From positions 1 through 35,372 of the forward strand of contig NZ_BKBA01000010.1 in the NCBI RefSeq assembly GCF_007992835.1: a DNA stretch of 35,372 nucleotides. The letters are read 5' to 3'. The translations under genes were made by a program, and so were the position numbers. This stretch comes from Knoellia locipacati (GTDB lineage Bacteria > Actinomycetota > Actinomycetes > Actinomycetales > Dermatophilaceae). Shown here one piece after another: positions 1 to 8,674 of this stretch. The notes below the pieces were generated by a model, which worked only from the letters and a program-made list of their open reading frames with translations, was not told where the DNA came from and did no database searches. Position 1 is the stretch's first letter; every line of letters begins with the position of its first letter.

Positions 1-139
1 CCCCGAGCGCTTCGAGGCCGGCGGCGAGCTCGGCGCCGTTGGCCTGCCACAGCACGGATGGGAGCGCGGCGGCGGCCTCACGGGCTGCGTGCAGGCGTTG
101 CACGCATTCCGTGTAGGTCAGCTCCGTCGCTGTGTTCAT
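1..139 (-). CDS. N-terminal fragment of a protein, possibly DUF222/HNH-endonuclease family
   Basis: An open frame on the minus strand starts at ATG 139 and runs off the left edge of the window after 46 codons. The visible peptide starts MNTATELTYTECVQRLHAA and continues with an Ala-rich helix and an LWQANGAELAAGLEAL stretch. This resembles the start of the actinobacterial DUF222 proteins that carry an HNH nuclease at the C-terminus, but the diagnostic part lies outside the window, so the family is a guess. The start is supported by a TAGGTT hexamer (146-151) ending six bases before the ATG, which would give a leaderless transcript. A second in-frame-incompatible ATG at 143 is less likely. Confidence 0.42.
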   Translation of the reverse strand, partial: MNTATELTYTECVQRLHAAREAAAALPSVLWQANGAELAAGLEALG

Positions 140-382
140 GCATCGAACCTACGGGGCGGCACTGACAGTCGTGGGGCGGCGAAACAGGCTGTGGCGCAAC
201 CTTATTCGGTCCTGCGTATACCGTTGGTCACCAGTGTCACATCAGGCTCAGGTGTTGCGCTTGGGGTGGGAAAGTCACCCTCCAAAATGGATGAACATAC
301 ATCGCAGACCCTTCCTCGGCGGTGGGTGAGCGGCGTGCCCCGGAGGCCCCTTGGCACGGGATCAGATCGGCGAGTTGCGCGC
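140..382. other. Intergenic stretch, less GC-rich than its surroundings
   Basis: About 240 bases separate the start of the left-edge gene from the stop of the MFS gene. Between roughly 180 and 300 the sequence is richer in A and T than the rest of the window, as expected for a promoter region. A short hairpin, CGTGCC (334-339) with GGCACG (353-358), lies just past the MFS stop and could be a weak terminator. No gene was recognised here. Confidence 0.4.
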
Positions 383-1804
383 TCAGGTGCGGATCCGGCG
401 CCCAGCCACGACGACGAGCGTCGCGACCGCCGCCGTGCCCACCCACATCGCGACGAACGCCGGCACGTCCTCACCTGCCCGAGTGTGCAGCGCGGCGAAC
501 ACCGCACCCGTCGCCGCGATCCCGATGACCGACCCGAGGACGTCCGCCAGCTGCAACGAGGACGACGCGGACCCGTGGTCGGCCGGCCGCGTGAGCGACA
601 GGGCGAGCACCGACAGGCTCGCCGTCGCCATACCCATCCCCAGCCCCGCGACGGCCAGCGGCACCGCGACCAGCCACGGCCACCACCCCGCCCACGTCAC
701 GAGCACGACACCGGCCAGCCCGAGTGCCAGCGTCCCGCCGCCCACACTCACCAGCCGGTCACGTCGCCCGGCGAACGAGTCACGTCCCTGCACCCACGAC
801 CCGAGCGACCAGCCGATCGAGCCGATCGCCAGCAGCGACCCGGCCTCGGCCAGCGACAGCCCACGCTCACCGGTGAGCATGAGCGGGATGTAGGTGATCG
901 TCCCGAAAAACGCGCACGGCAGGAAGAACCGACTGAGCATCACCGACGGCAGACCACGCCGCATGGCGAAGGTCCCCGCCGGCAGCAGCCGCGGTGCGCA
1001 CAGCGCAAGGCCGACCAACCCGAGCAGACCAGCCACGACCTGAGGCGACCACGCCAGCTCCAGCTCGTGCGTACCCCACTGCATCACCCCGGCGGACACG
1101 GCGATCCCCAGCCCCAGCCAGGCGGCGCGCACGTGCGAGCGGTGGTCCCGGCTCGAGGGCTCGACCCCGGCATCGGCCGCCTGTATCTGTCCCCGCCGCA
1201 CGAGCAGCACCACGAGCGCCGCGGCGACGGGCACGACGACGATCCAGAACACCCAGCGCCACGACCACGTGGTCGTCACCCACCCGGCGAGCACCGGACC
1301 GATGAGCGACGGCAGGACCCACGCCGCACTGATGACACTGAAGACCCGCGGCCGGATCGACTCCGGATACGTGCGACCGATGACGACGAACCCCGCCACG
1401 AACGTCAGCCCTGCCCCGAGCCCCGCAACGGCACGTCCGGCCAGGAACACCGAGAACCCCTCAGACGCCCCGCAGATCCCACACCCCAGCGCGAACAGCA
1501 CCTGCCCGCTGAGCAGCGACGGCAGCGACCCCGAGCGGTCACACCACACCCCGGCGAGCACGATCCCCAGCAGCTGGGTCGTGAGCATGACCGAGAAGGC
1601 CAGACCGTAGGAACGCACCGCGTCCAGCTCGACGGCGACCTCGGGCATGGCCGTCGACACGGCCATCGACTCGAAGGCGATGACCGAGATGAGCGCGACG
1701 ATCGCGATCGTCAGCGCCGCGAACTCCGGCCCGAACAACCCTCCCGCACTCGGCTGCTCGTCCCTCGAACCCGTCTCCGCCGCGGTCACGTCCCCAGATG
1801 TCAC
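383..1804 (-). CDS. MFS transporter, multidrug-exporter-like
   Basis: This is a 473-residue integral membrane protein with about 12-14 hydrophobic segments. After a polar N-terminus of some 28 residues come the first helix (IAIVALISVIAFESMAVSTAMP) and the loop-2 to helix-3 signature around GVWCDRSGSLPSLL. The motif GRAVAGLGAGLTFVAGFVV follows. This is the pattern of proton-driven exporters in the DHA2-like part of the major facilitator superfamily; the substrate cannot be read from sequence. The start is GTG 1804. There is no Shine-Dalgarno sequence, but TAGCGT (1811-1816 on the complement) ends six bases upstream, so a leaderless transcript is likely. The gene lies 51 bases after the phosphodiesterase gene on the same strand. 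Confidence 0.88.
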   Translation of the reverse strand: MTSGDVTAAETGSRDEQPSAGGLFGPEFAALTIAIVALISVIAFESMAVSTAMPEVAVELDAVRSYGLAFSVMLTTQLLGIVLAGVWCDRSGSLPSLLSGQVLFALGCGICGASEGFSVFLAGRAVAGLGAGLTFVAGFVVIGRTYPESIRPRVFSVISAAWVLPSLIGPVLAGWVTTTWSWRWVFWIVVVPVAAALVVLLVRRGQIQAADAGVEPSSRDHRSHVRAAWLGLGIAVSAGVMQWGTHELELAWSPQVVAGLLGLVGLALCAPRLLPAGTFAMRRGLPSVMLSRFFLPCAFFGTITYIPLMLTGERGLSLAEAGSLLAIGSIGWSLGSWVQGRDSFAGRRDRLVSVGGGTLALGLAGVVLVTWAGWWPWLVAVPLAVAGLGMGMATASLSVLALSLTRPADHGSASSSLQLADVLGSVIGIAATGAVFAALHTRAGEDVPAFVAMWVGTAAVATLVVVAGRRIRT

Positions 1805-1810
1805 GCGGCC

Positions 1811-1816
1811 ACGCTA
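1811..1816 (-). promoter_or_regulatory. Candidate -10 box for a leaderless MFS transcript
   Basis: On the minus strand TAGCGT ends six bases before the GTG at 1804 and there is no purine-rich ribosome-binding site between them. A TAnnnT hexamer 6-8 bases before the initiation codon is the typical leaderless layout in actinobacteria. No convincing -35 box was seen. Confidence 0.4.
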
Positions 1817-1855
1817 CGCGAGCCGGCCCAGCACGCCGGCAGCCGCCCGAACGAC

Positions 1856-2671
1856 TCAGGCAGCCGGATCCAGCGGGTGCCCGCGCTCGGCGAGCACGTC
1901 ACGCAGCACGTCGATGTGGTCGGTGACGATGCCGTCGACACCCAGGTCGAGCAGCCGGTGCATCTCGGGTGCGTCCTCGTCGCTCCACGGGTGGAACCAC
2001 ACGTGCACCTGCTTGCCCAGCCGGTGGGCCACCCGCACGAGTCCCGGTGTCACGAGGGTCAGCTCACGACCCCGGATCCGGTGCGCCACCGGCACCTGCA
2101 GCACAGGGGCGGTCGTGTGGAGCCACCGGGACAACATCCCCGGTGCATAGCGCAGCAGACCCGTCCCGACCTGCCCGGCAGCCGTCGCGAGACCGGGACC
2201 CAGCGCACGACGCGCTGCCCGCACCCGACGCTCGCTGAACGACCCGATGCACACGCGGTCGATGGCGTCGTGGCGCCGGATCGTGTCGACCGTCGGCGCC
2301 AGCGCGGTGTCGGCCTTGATGTCGATGTTGAGCCGCGTGGTCGGGAACTCCTCGAGCAGCTCGGTGAGCAGCGGCACCGCGTCGGTGCCGTTGATCCGCG
2401 CCTCGCGCACCGCGGCATACGGCAGCTCGATGATCGCGCCCTCGACGTCGGTGACCCGGTCGAGGTGCGTGTCGTGGAAGGCGACGAGCTCACCGTCGGA
2501 CGTCGCGTGCACGTCCGTCTCGAGGTAGTGGTAGCCCATCGCGACGGCTTCGCGGAACGCGCGCATCGTGTTCTCGAGACCGACATTCGGTGCGTATGCC
2601 GCCCCGCCCCGGTGTGCCATCGCGATCGGTCCGCTGTGGTCGAAGTACGCGAAGTCGCCCGCACGTGCCAT
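1856..2671 (-). CDS. Glycerophosphodiester phosphodiesterase family protein
   Basis: The 271-residue protein belongs to the GDPD TIM-barrel family, which hydrolyses glycerophosphodiesters to glycerol 3-phosphate and an alcohol. The metal-binding and catalytic residues are visible: HRG at 20-22, ENT at 33-35, ETD at 51-53 (acidic pair) and FHD at 65-67. A second helical half ends near the HVWFHPW and GVDGIVTDHID motifs that close the barrel. Length matches the cytoplasmic enzymes and there is no signal peptide. The ATG at 2671 lies only three bases after the stop of the upstream alpha-glucosidase gene, so the two are likely translated from one mRNA. The frame holds two copies of the CGGCATAC octamer (2413 and 2594). 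Confidence 0.9.
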   Translation of the reverse strand: MARAGDFAYFDHSGPIAMAHRGGAAYAPNVGLENTMRAFREAVAMGYHYLETDVHATSDGELVAFHDTHLDRVTDVEGAIIELPYAAVREARINGTDAVPLLTELLEEFPTTRLNIDIKADTALAPTVDTIRRHDAIDRVCIGSFSERRVRAARRALGPGLATAAGQVGTGLLRYAPGMLSRWLHTTAPVLQVPVAHRIRGRELTLVTPGLVRVAHRLGKQVHVWFHPWSDEDAPEMHRLLDLGVDGIVTDHIDVLRDVLAERGHPLDPAA

Positions 2672-2674
2672 GGC

Positions 2675-4459
2675 TCAGAGCCTTGCCCACACGGCGACGT
2701 CGGTCGGCACCTGCCCGTCAGCACCCAGCGGCCCCGAGCTCAGGACGACCTCGGCGCCCGAGGGCAGCGCCACCGGCTCCGCACCGAGGTTGACGAGCAC
2801 GAGCATCCGCCGCCCCGCGTCGGAACCGGAGCCGGACGCGTTGACGACCGCCACCACGTCACCCCCCGAGAGGTCGTGCCACGCCGCCGAGCCCAGCCCG
2901 AGCCGGTCCGCGCGACGCACCGACAGCATCGACCGGTACAGCTCGAGCGTCGAGCCCTCGACGCCCTCCTGCTGGTCCACGGCATACGCGCCGTAGGCCT
3001 CCGGCTGCGGCAGCCAGGTCGCGTCCGACGGCCCGAACCCCAGGCTGGGGGCGTCGCGCACCCACGGCATCGGGACGCGGCACCCGTCGCGGCCGATCTC
3101 CTTGCCCTCGGTGCGGTGGAAGGTCGGGTCCTGGCGGAACTCGTCGGGCATGTCGGTCGACTCGGGGAGCCCGAGCTCCTCGCCCTGGTAGACGTAGGAG
3201 CTGCCCGGCAGGCCGAGCATGAGCATCGTCGCCGCGCGGGCGCGCTTGAGCCCCAGCTCGGCGTTCGGCTGCGCCTGGTCGGCGCCGATGCCGTTGGGGC
3301 GGGGGAGCGACTGGTCGAGGCCGAGCCGGGAGGCGTGCCGGACGACGTCGTGGTTGGACAGCACCCAGGTCGTCGGCGCGCCGACGTGGTCGTTCTCGCG
3401 GAACGACGTCGTGATGACCTCGCGCAGCCGCTCGGCGTCCCAGTGGGTGTCGAGGAAGTCGAAGTTGAACGCCTGGTGCATCTCGTCGCTGCGGACGTAG
3501 CGCGCCAGCCGGCTCTCGGGCTTGACCCACGCCTCGGCGCAGAGGATCCGCTCGGGCGCGGGCTGGGCGTCGAGGACGGAGCGCCAGCGTCGGTAGATGT
3601 CGTGCACGCCCTCCTGGTCCCACATCGGCGGGCGCGGCCCGTCGCCGGTCTCGTGGATCCGCGCGGACTCCTCCTCGCCCACGGGGAGGGCGGCCTCGGC
3701 GCTCGAGTCGGCGGCGTCGAGCATCTGCATCGGGCCGTGCCAGTCCGGCAGGCCCGCCTCCTTGACGAGACCGTGCGCGACGTCGACCCGGAAGCCGTCG
3801 ACCCCACGCGCACACCAGAACTCGAGGATCGAGGCGAACTCGTCGCCGACCTCGGGGTTGGTCCAGTCGTAGTCGGGCTGGGTCGTGTCGAAGATGTGGA
3901 GGTACCACTCGCCCGGCGTCCCGTCGGCCTCCGTGACCCGGGTCCAGCCCTCACCGCCGAAGACGGACGGCCAGTTGTTCGGCGGCTCCTCGCCGTTGGC
4001 CCCCTTGCCCTCGCGGAAGACGTAGCGGCCACGCTCGGCACTGCCCGGCCCTGCCGCCAGCGCCGCCTTGAACCACTCGTGCTCGCTCGACGAGTGGTTG
4101 GGCACGAGGTCGACGACGACCTTGAGGCCGAGGTCGTGCGCGGTCGAGATGAGCGCGTCGGCGTCGGGCAGCGACCCGAAGACCGGGTCGATGTCGCGGT
4201 AGTCCGCCACGTCGTAGCCGGCGTCGTGCATCGGCGAGACGTAGAACGGCGACAGCCAGATGGCGTCGACGCCGAGGTCGCGCAGGTAGGGCAGCCGCGC
4301 GGTGATGCCGGGCAGGTCACCGATGCCGTCGCCGTCGGAGTCGGCCCACGACCGCGGGTAGATCTGGTAGATCACCGCGTCGCGCCACCACGGCGCATCG
4401 GCCGGGTCGGCGTCGTGGAGGGGAGTCAGGGCAGTGGCGTCAGGGGTGCTCTGGGTCAC
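2675..4459 (-). CDS. aglA: GH13 alpha-glucosidase / oligo-1,6-glucosidase
   Basis: This is a 594-residue glycoside hydrolase of family 13 that should release glucose from the non-reducing end of alpha-linked oligosaccharides in the cytoplasm. The barrel starts at about residue 24 (WWRDAVIYQIYPRSW). The four conserved regions are present: DLVPNH (117-122), GFRVDVAH with nucleophile Asp226, ILCAEAW with acid/base Glu309, and LSNHD with Asp371. A small beta domain closes the C-terminus. I chose GTG 4459 because similarity begins soon after it; the open frame reaches back to 4570, but that extension reads through an intergenic palindrome. No strong ribosome-binding site is visible. The position next to glbO matches aglA in M. 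tuberculosis, from memory. One CGGCATAC copy lies at 2980. Confidence 0.88.
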   Translation of the reverse strand: MTQSTPDATALTPLHDADPADAPWWRDAVIYQIYPRSWADSDGDGIGDLPGITARLPYLRDLGVDAIWLSPFYVSPMHDAGYDVADYRDIDPVFGSLPDADALISTAHDLGLKVVVDLVPNHSSSEHEWFKAALAAGPGSAERGRYVFREGKGANGEEPPNNWPSVFGGEGWTRVTEADGTPGEWYLHIFDTTQPDYDWTNPEVGDEFASILEFWCARGVDGFRVDVAHGLVKEAGLPDWHGPMQMLDAADSSAEAALPVGEEESARIHETGDGPRPPMWDQEGVHDIYRRWRSVLDAQPAPERILCAEAWVKPESRLARYVRSDEMHQAFNFDFLDTHWDAERLREVITTSFRENDHVGAPTTWVLSNHDVVRHASRLGLDQSLPRPNGIGADQAQPNAELGLKRARAATMLMLGLPGSSYVYQGEELGLPESTDMPDEFRQDPTFHRTEGKEIGRDGCRVPMPWVRDAPSLGFGPSDATWLPQPEAYGAYAVDQQEGVEGSTLELYRSMLSVRRADRLGLGSAAWHDLSGGDVVAVVNASGSGSDAGRRMLVLVNLGAEPVALPSGAEVVLSSGPLGADGQVPTDVAVWARL

Positions 4460-4473
4460 CGACCCATCGTTGC

Positions 4474-4481
4474 GTATGCCG
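4474..4481. repeat. Intergenic copy of the GTATGCCG/CGGCATAC octamer
   Basis: This unpaired copy lies 14 bases upstream of the alpha-glucosidase start, reading GTATGCCG on the plus strand. It belongs to the dispersed octamer family described in the findings. Confidence 0.7.
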
Positions 4482-4523
4482 TCCGCCCCACCAACTCGCA
4501 GCCCCCACCTTCTCGTGCGGGTT

Positions 4524-4567
4524 GCGTCCGCGACGGTGGTCGCGAAGGTGACCATGGTTGCGGACGC
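4524..4567. repeat. Imperfect inverted repeat upstream of the alpha-glucosidase gene
   Basis: An 18-base arm at 4524-4541 and its partner at 4550-4567 match at 15 of 18 positions around an 8-base centre. The outer eight pairs, GCGTCCGC with GCGGACGC, are perfect. It could be an operator for the glucosidase gene or a second hairpin of a terminator. Confidence 0.5.
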
Positions 4568-4585
4568 CACCAGCCGGCACCGTCT

Positions 4586-4652
4586 GCGACTGGTTGCCCC
4601 GCTGGGACGCTCGTCGCTGCGCTCCTCCTGTCCCAGCGGGGCAACCAGTCGC
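4586..4652 (-). terminator. Long hairpin after glbO
   Basis: Arms at 4586-4607 and 4631-4652 are exact reverse complements over 22 bases, with one more pair at 4608/4630 and a loop of about 21 bases. The stem starts ten bases after the glbO stop codon. There is no T-tract, as is usual for actinobacterial terminators. The unusual length leaves open that it is a repeat element. Confidence 0.6.
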
Positions 4653-4661
4653 GCGGGTGGG

Positions 4662-5069
4662 TCAGAGGGTGGTGCGACCCTCGGGAGCGGGTCCGGCGTG
4701 CTCGTCGGTGTTGACGAGCATGTGGGCCGCCCGCAGGAAGTAGTCCTTCATCGCCTCCGCGTGGCCCTCGTCGAGGTCGAGGGTGTCCATCGCCGCGAGC
4801 ATGTGGCGCATCCACCGGTCGCGCATGTCGAGCGTCACCGGGTAGGGGGCGTGCCGCATCCGCAGCCGCGGGTGGCCGCGCTCCTGGGTGTAGGCGTTGG
4901 GCCCGCCGAAGTACTGCTCGAGGAACATCCGCAGCCGGCGCTCGGCGGGGCCGAGGTCCTCCTCGGGATAGAGCGCGCGCAGCGGCTCGTCCTGGGCGAC
5001 CCCGCGATAGAACTCGTGGACGAGCTTCTCGAACGTCGGTGCGCCCCCGACCTCGTCGTAGAAGCTCAC
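4662..5069 (-). CDS. glbO: Group II truncated haemoglobin (trHbO)
   Basis: This 135-residue haem protein closely follows the M. tuberculosis trHbO pattern. It begins SFYDEVGGAPTF and contains LRMFLEQYFGGP and HPRLRMRHAPY. Expected haem-pocket residues are present: Tyr21 (B10), Tyr34 (CD1), proximal His73 (F8) and Trp86 (G8). Family members bind oxygen and have roles in oxygen or peroxide chemistry at the membrane. The start is GTG 5069, which overlaps the mscS stop by four bases (GTGA). The frame is open further upstream, but that part is only mscS in another frame. It is the last gene of the pepN-mscS-glbO operon, followed by a 22-bp hairpin. Confidence 0.93.
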   Translation of the reverse strand: MSFYDEVGGAPTFEKLVHEFYRGVAQDEPLRALYPEEDLGPAERRLRMFLEQYFGGPNAYTQERGHPRLRMRHAPYPVTLDMRDRWMRHMLAAMDTLDLDEGHAEAMKDYFLRAAHMLVNTDEHAGPAPEGRTTL

Positions 5070-6010
5070 GGCTTGGCCCCCGTCGGCCCGAACCCGCCGT
5101 AGCCGAACGGCCCGACCGGCGGTGCCTTGATCCCGGCGCCGTCGATGGCCGACTTGAGCCGCTGGCGCAGCTCGCGCTGCACCTCGACCTTGGCGCCGGG
5201 CGAGGTCTCGGCGAGGACGCGGATCGTCATCGTCTGACCGGTGATGGACTCGACCCCGGCGACGGTCGGCTCGTCGAGCAGCCGTCCCTCCCACGTCGGG
5301 TCGGCGGCCATCCGCTCGCCGGCCTCGCGCAGCACTCCGGTGACCCGCGCGACGTCCTCGTCGTAGGCCACGGGGACGTCGACGATCGCGGTCGCCCGGT
5401 GCTGGCTGAGGTTGCCGATGCGCAGGACCTCGCCGTTGCGGACGTACCAGGTGACGCCGTCGGCGTCGCGCAGCCGGGTGACGCGCAGCGAGACCTCCTC
5501 GACGGTGCCGGTGGCCTCACCGGTGTCGATGACGTCGCCGACGCCGTACTGGTCCTCGAGGATCATGAAGATGCCCGACAGGAAGTCCTTGACGAGGCTC
5601 TGCGCGCCGAAGCCGAGCGCCACGCCACCCACACCCGCGGAGGCGAGGAGCGGGCCGAGCGGGATGCCGACGAGGTCCATGACGGTGAGCGTCGCGATGA
5701 GCCCGACGACGAACGTCACCATGCTGCGCAGCAGCGACCCGAGGGTCGCCATCCGCTGCTGGTGACGGGCCCGGGCCTGTCCCGTGGCCTGCGCCCAGAT
5801 CCGGCCGGCGCGCGAGCCGTCGACGTCGTCGTGGCGGGCGCCCGTGCGCTCGGTCATCGTCCGCACGACGCGGGCGATGAGCCGGTGCAGGAGCCACCGG
5901 ACGACGAACGCGAGGACGACCGTCAGCAGGATCCGGAGCCCGTCGGTGAGCAGCCAGTCCTGGATGCGCTCGGCGGTCAGGAAGGTCGTCTTGAGGTCGA
6001 GATCGGTCAT
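5066..6010 (-). CDS. MscS-family mechanosensitive ion channel
   Basis: The 314-residue membrane protein has three predicted helices at about 23-43, 92-112 and 117-136. They are followed by the pore-lining Gly/Ala-rich helix around GVGGVALGFGAQSLVKDF (126-143) and the MscS beta domain (about 150-203). A C-terminal alpha/beta domain ends in a short Gly/Pro-rich tail. Such channels release small solutes during hypo-osmotic shock. The charged loop between the first two helices (50-85) is long and Arg/His-rich. Its ATG at 6010 overlaps the pepN stop by four bases, and its stop overlaps the glbO start by four bases, so the three are translationally coupled. Confidence 0.92.
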   Translation of the reverse strand: MTDLDLKTTFLTAERIQDWLLTDGLRILLTVVLAFVVRWLLHRLIARVVRTMTERTGARHDDVDGSRAGRIWAQATGQARARHQQRMATLGSLLRSMVTFVVGLIATLTVMDLVGIPLGPLLASAGVGGVALGFGAQSLVKDFLSGIFMILEDQYGVGDVIDTGEATGTVEEVSLRVTRLRDADGVTWYVRNGEVLRIGNLSQHRATAIVDVPVAYDEDVARVTGVLREAGERMAADPTWEGRLLDEPTVAGVESITGQTMTIRVLAETSPGAKVEVQRELRQRLKSAIDGAGIKAPPVGPFGYGGFGPTGAKP

Positions 6011-8565
6011 CCCTGTGCGTCACGCTCCTGCGCGGCGAGGGCGCGGGTGACCGGGTCGCGGTTCTCGGAGACGAGGCGGCGCAGCGCGTCGGGGGCGTCC
6101 GGGTTGGCGTCGAGCCAGGCCTGGGTCGCGTCGCGCAGCTCCGCGCTGGCGAGGCCGCGCGGGTAGAAGCCGGCGACGATCGACTCGATGAGGGCCATCG
6201 AACCCTTGTCCTGCACCGTGCCGAGCACCTCGTGATAGCGCGCGACGAAGGGCTCGAGCGCCGCGACGTCGCCGAGGCGACCGAAGCCGAGGCCGTAGGC
6301 GTCGACGAGCGAGTTGGACAGCCCGTCCTCGGTGACGGCGGCCTTCCACGCCGCCTCCTTGGCCTGCGCCGTGGGGACAGAGGCGCGCGCCCGGGCGGCG
6401 CGCTCCTGACCGGTGGCGGTGGGGTCGCGGTCGAGCTCGGCCTCGATCTCGCCGTCCTGCAGGGCGTTCGCGCCCGCGAGACCGGTGAGCAGCGTCCAGC
6501 GCATGTCGGTGTCGAGGGCCAGCCCGTCGAGCGTCTCGGTCCCGTCGAGCAGACCCCGCAGGTATGCCGTGTCGTCACCGGTCGTCGTCATGCCGGCTGC
6601 CGCCGTGACGAGCTGGAGCTGGGCGTCGCTGCCGGGCTCGGCAGCCCGGGCGATCTCCCAGAGGCGGGCGAGCGTCGCGCGCCGCGTCTCGTCGCGGTTC
6701 TCGGGAGCGGTGTAGAGGTTGACCGCGGTCGCGAGCTGCGCGAACAGCGTGCGCAGCAGGGTCGAGTCGGTCTCGCCCGGCAGGACCTCGAGCACGAGCT
6801 CCGCGAACGTGCGCGAGCTCATCTCGGCGTCGCGCGTCATGTCCCACGCGGAGGCGAGGACGAGCGACTTGGGCAGCGAGCTCTCGAAGCCGCGGATGTG
6901 CTCGATGGCGGTCGACATCGAGCGCTCGTCGAGCCGGAGCTTGGCGTAGGTGAGGTCGTCGTCGTTGACGAGGACGAGGTCGGGCTGCGACCGGCCGATG
7001 AGCTCGGGGACCTCGGTCCGCTCGCCGGTGAGGTCGATCTCGAGGCGGCCGGTGCGCACGAGACGCGAGCCGGCAGCGCCACCCAGCTCGACGGCATACA
7101 GGCCGATCGCGAGGCGGTGGGGGCGGATCGTCTCGAAGCCCGTGGCGTAGGTCTGCTCGATGACGGCGCTGGAGATCCGGCCGCGGTCGTCGACCTCGAT
7201 GACGGGGCGCAGGGTGTTGACGCCGGCGGTCTCGAGCCACGCCTTGCTCCACGTGCGCAGGTCACGGCCCGACGTCGCCTCGAGCTCGTCGAGGAGGTCA
7301 TCGAGGGTGGTGTTGCTCCACTGGTGCTTGGCGAAGTAGGCGCGCAGCCCGTCACGGAACGGCTCGCGGCCGACGTAGGCGACGAGCTGCTTGAGGACGG
7401 AGGCGCCCTTGGCGTAGGTGATGCCGTCGAAGTTGACCTCGACGTCCTCGAGGTCGCGGATCGGCGCAACGATCGGGTGGGTCGAGGACAGCTGGTCCTG
7501 GCGGTAGGCCCAGTCCTTCTCGTGCGTGCCGAACGTCGTCCACGCCTCGGTCCACTCGGTGGCCTCGGCCTGGCACGTCGTCGACGCCCACTCGGCGAAG
7601 GACTCGTTGAGCCAGAGGTCGTTCCACCACTTCATCGTCACGAGGTTGCCGAACCACATGTGCGCGAGCTCGTGCAGCACCGTGAGGGCGCGGCGCTCGA
7701 CGATCGCGTCGGTGACCTTGGACCGGAAGACGTACATCTCGTTGAACGTCACGCAGCCGGCGTTCTCCATCGCACCCATGTTGTACTCGGGCGTGAAGAT
7801 CTGGTCGTACTTCTCGAACGGGTAGGGCTGGTCGAACTCGGCCTCGAAGAACTCGAACCCACGCTTGGTGAGGTCGAAGAGGTTGTCGGCGTCGAGGAAC
7901 TGCGTCAGCGACTTGCGGCAGAAGATGCCGAGCGGGATCTCGCCCTTGCGGCTCGTCAGGCTGTCGCGCACGACGTCGTAGGGGCCGGCGACGAGCGCGG
8001 TGATGTAGCTCGAGATCGGCTCGGTCGCAGAGAACACCCACGTCGAGATGCCGTCGCGGTCGGTCGCGGTCGGCTCGGGGGTGGGGGAGTTGGAGAGCAC
8101 CTGCCAGTGGCTCGGCGCCGTCACCGTGAAGCTGAACCGCGCCTTGAGGTCGGGCTGCTCGAACACGGGGTACATGCGGCGGCTGTCGGGCACCTCGAAC
8201 TGGCTGTAGAGGTAGACCTCGCCGTCGACGGGGTCGACGAACCGGTGCAGGCCCTCGCCGGTGTTCATGTAGCGGCCGGTGGCCTCGATCCGCAGCTCGT
8301 TGTGCGCGGCCAGTCCCGTGATGGCGATACGCGAACCGTCGTATGCCGTGTCCACCACGTCACCGTTGAGCGTCACCTTCTCGACGGACTCGCCGAGGAA
8401 GTCGACGAAGGTCGAGGCGCCCTCGGTCGCGGTGAAGGTGATGGTGCTCGTCGTCGCGAACGTCGTCTCGGACGTCGTGAGGTCGAGCTCGACGGCGTAC
8501 GCGTCGGTCGAGACGAGCGCTGCGCGCTCCTGCGCCTCGACGCGGGTCAGGTTCTTGCCGGGCAC
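6007..8565 (-). CDS. pepN: Aminopeptidase N (M1 family zinc metallopeptidase)
   Basis: This 852-residue cytoplasmic enzyme removes N-terminal residues from peptides. The M1 signatures are GAMEN (264-268), which binds the free N-terminus, and the zinc site HELAH (298-302) with the third ligand Glu321 in LNESFAEW. A C-terminal helical ERAP1-like domain fills the second half. I chose GTG 8565 because a perfect AGGAGG (8573-8578 on the complement) lies seven bases upstream and the family begins with a PGxNLTR motif there. The frame stays open to 8928, but that stretch crosses the divergent gene. First gene of the operon with mscS and glbO. It carries three CGGCATAC copies (6562, 7092, 8341). Confidence 0.95.
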   Translation of the reverse strand: MPGKNLTRVEAQERAALVSTDAYAVELDLTTSETTFATTSTITFTATEGASTFVDFLGESVEKVTLNGDVVDTAYDGSRIAITGLAAHNELRIEATGRYMNTGEGLHRFVDPVDGEVYLYSQFEVPDSRRMYPVFEQPDLKARFSFTVTAPSHWQVLSNSPTPEPTATDRDGISTWVFSATEPISSYITALVAGPYDVVRDSLTSRKGEIPLGIFCRKSLTQFLDADNLFDLTKRGFEFFEAEFDQPYPFEKYDQIFTPEYNMGAMENAGCVTFNEMYVFRSKVTDAIVERRALTVLHELAHMWFGNLVTMKWWNDLWLNESFAEWASTTCQAEATEWTEAWTTFGTHEKDWAYRQDQLSSTHPIVAPIRDLEDVEVNFDGITYAKGASVLKQLVAYVGREPFRDGLRAYFAKHQWSNTTLDDLLDELEATSGRDLRTWSKAWLETAGVNTLRPVIEVDDRGRISSAVIEQTYATGFETIRPHRLAIGLYAVELGGAAGSRLVRTGRLEIDLTGERTEVPELIGRSQPDLVLVNDDDLTYAKLRLDERSMSTAIEHIRGFESSLPKSLVLASAWDMTRDAEMSSRTFAELVLEVLPGETDSTLLRTLFAQLATAVNLYTAPENRDETRRATLARLWEIARAAEPGSDAQLQLVTAAAGMTTTGDDTAYLRGLLDGTETLDGLALDTDMRWTLLTGLAGANALQDGEIEAELDRDPTATGQERAARARASVPTAQAKEAAWKAAVTEDGLSNSLVDAYGLGFGRLGDVAALEPFVARYHEVLGTVQDKGSMALIESIVAGFYPRGLASAELRDATQAWLDANPDAPDALRRLVSENRDPVTRALAAQERDAQG

Positions 8566-8674
8566 GGGGGAGCCTCCTGGGTCTGCAGGGAAGGTCGGGC
8601 TGAAGTCGGTCCCGTCATCCTCGCACGCGGACTCGACGTCGTTGAGGGGGTCGGCGGGTGGCACGATGTGGGCC

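Noticed and set aside
4459-4570. Longer alpha-glucosidase starting at 4570
   Set aside because: The extra 37 codons run through an inverted repeat and lack similarity to the family; GTG 4459 fits the usual distance to the barrel.
89-4714. A 1541-codon open frame on the plus strand
   Set aside because: It is antisense to the MFS, phosphodiesterase and glucosidase genes. Its peptide is Arg/His/Pro-rich without domains, an effect of high GC in the opposite codon positions.
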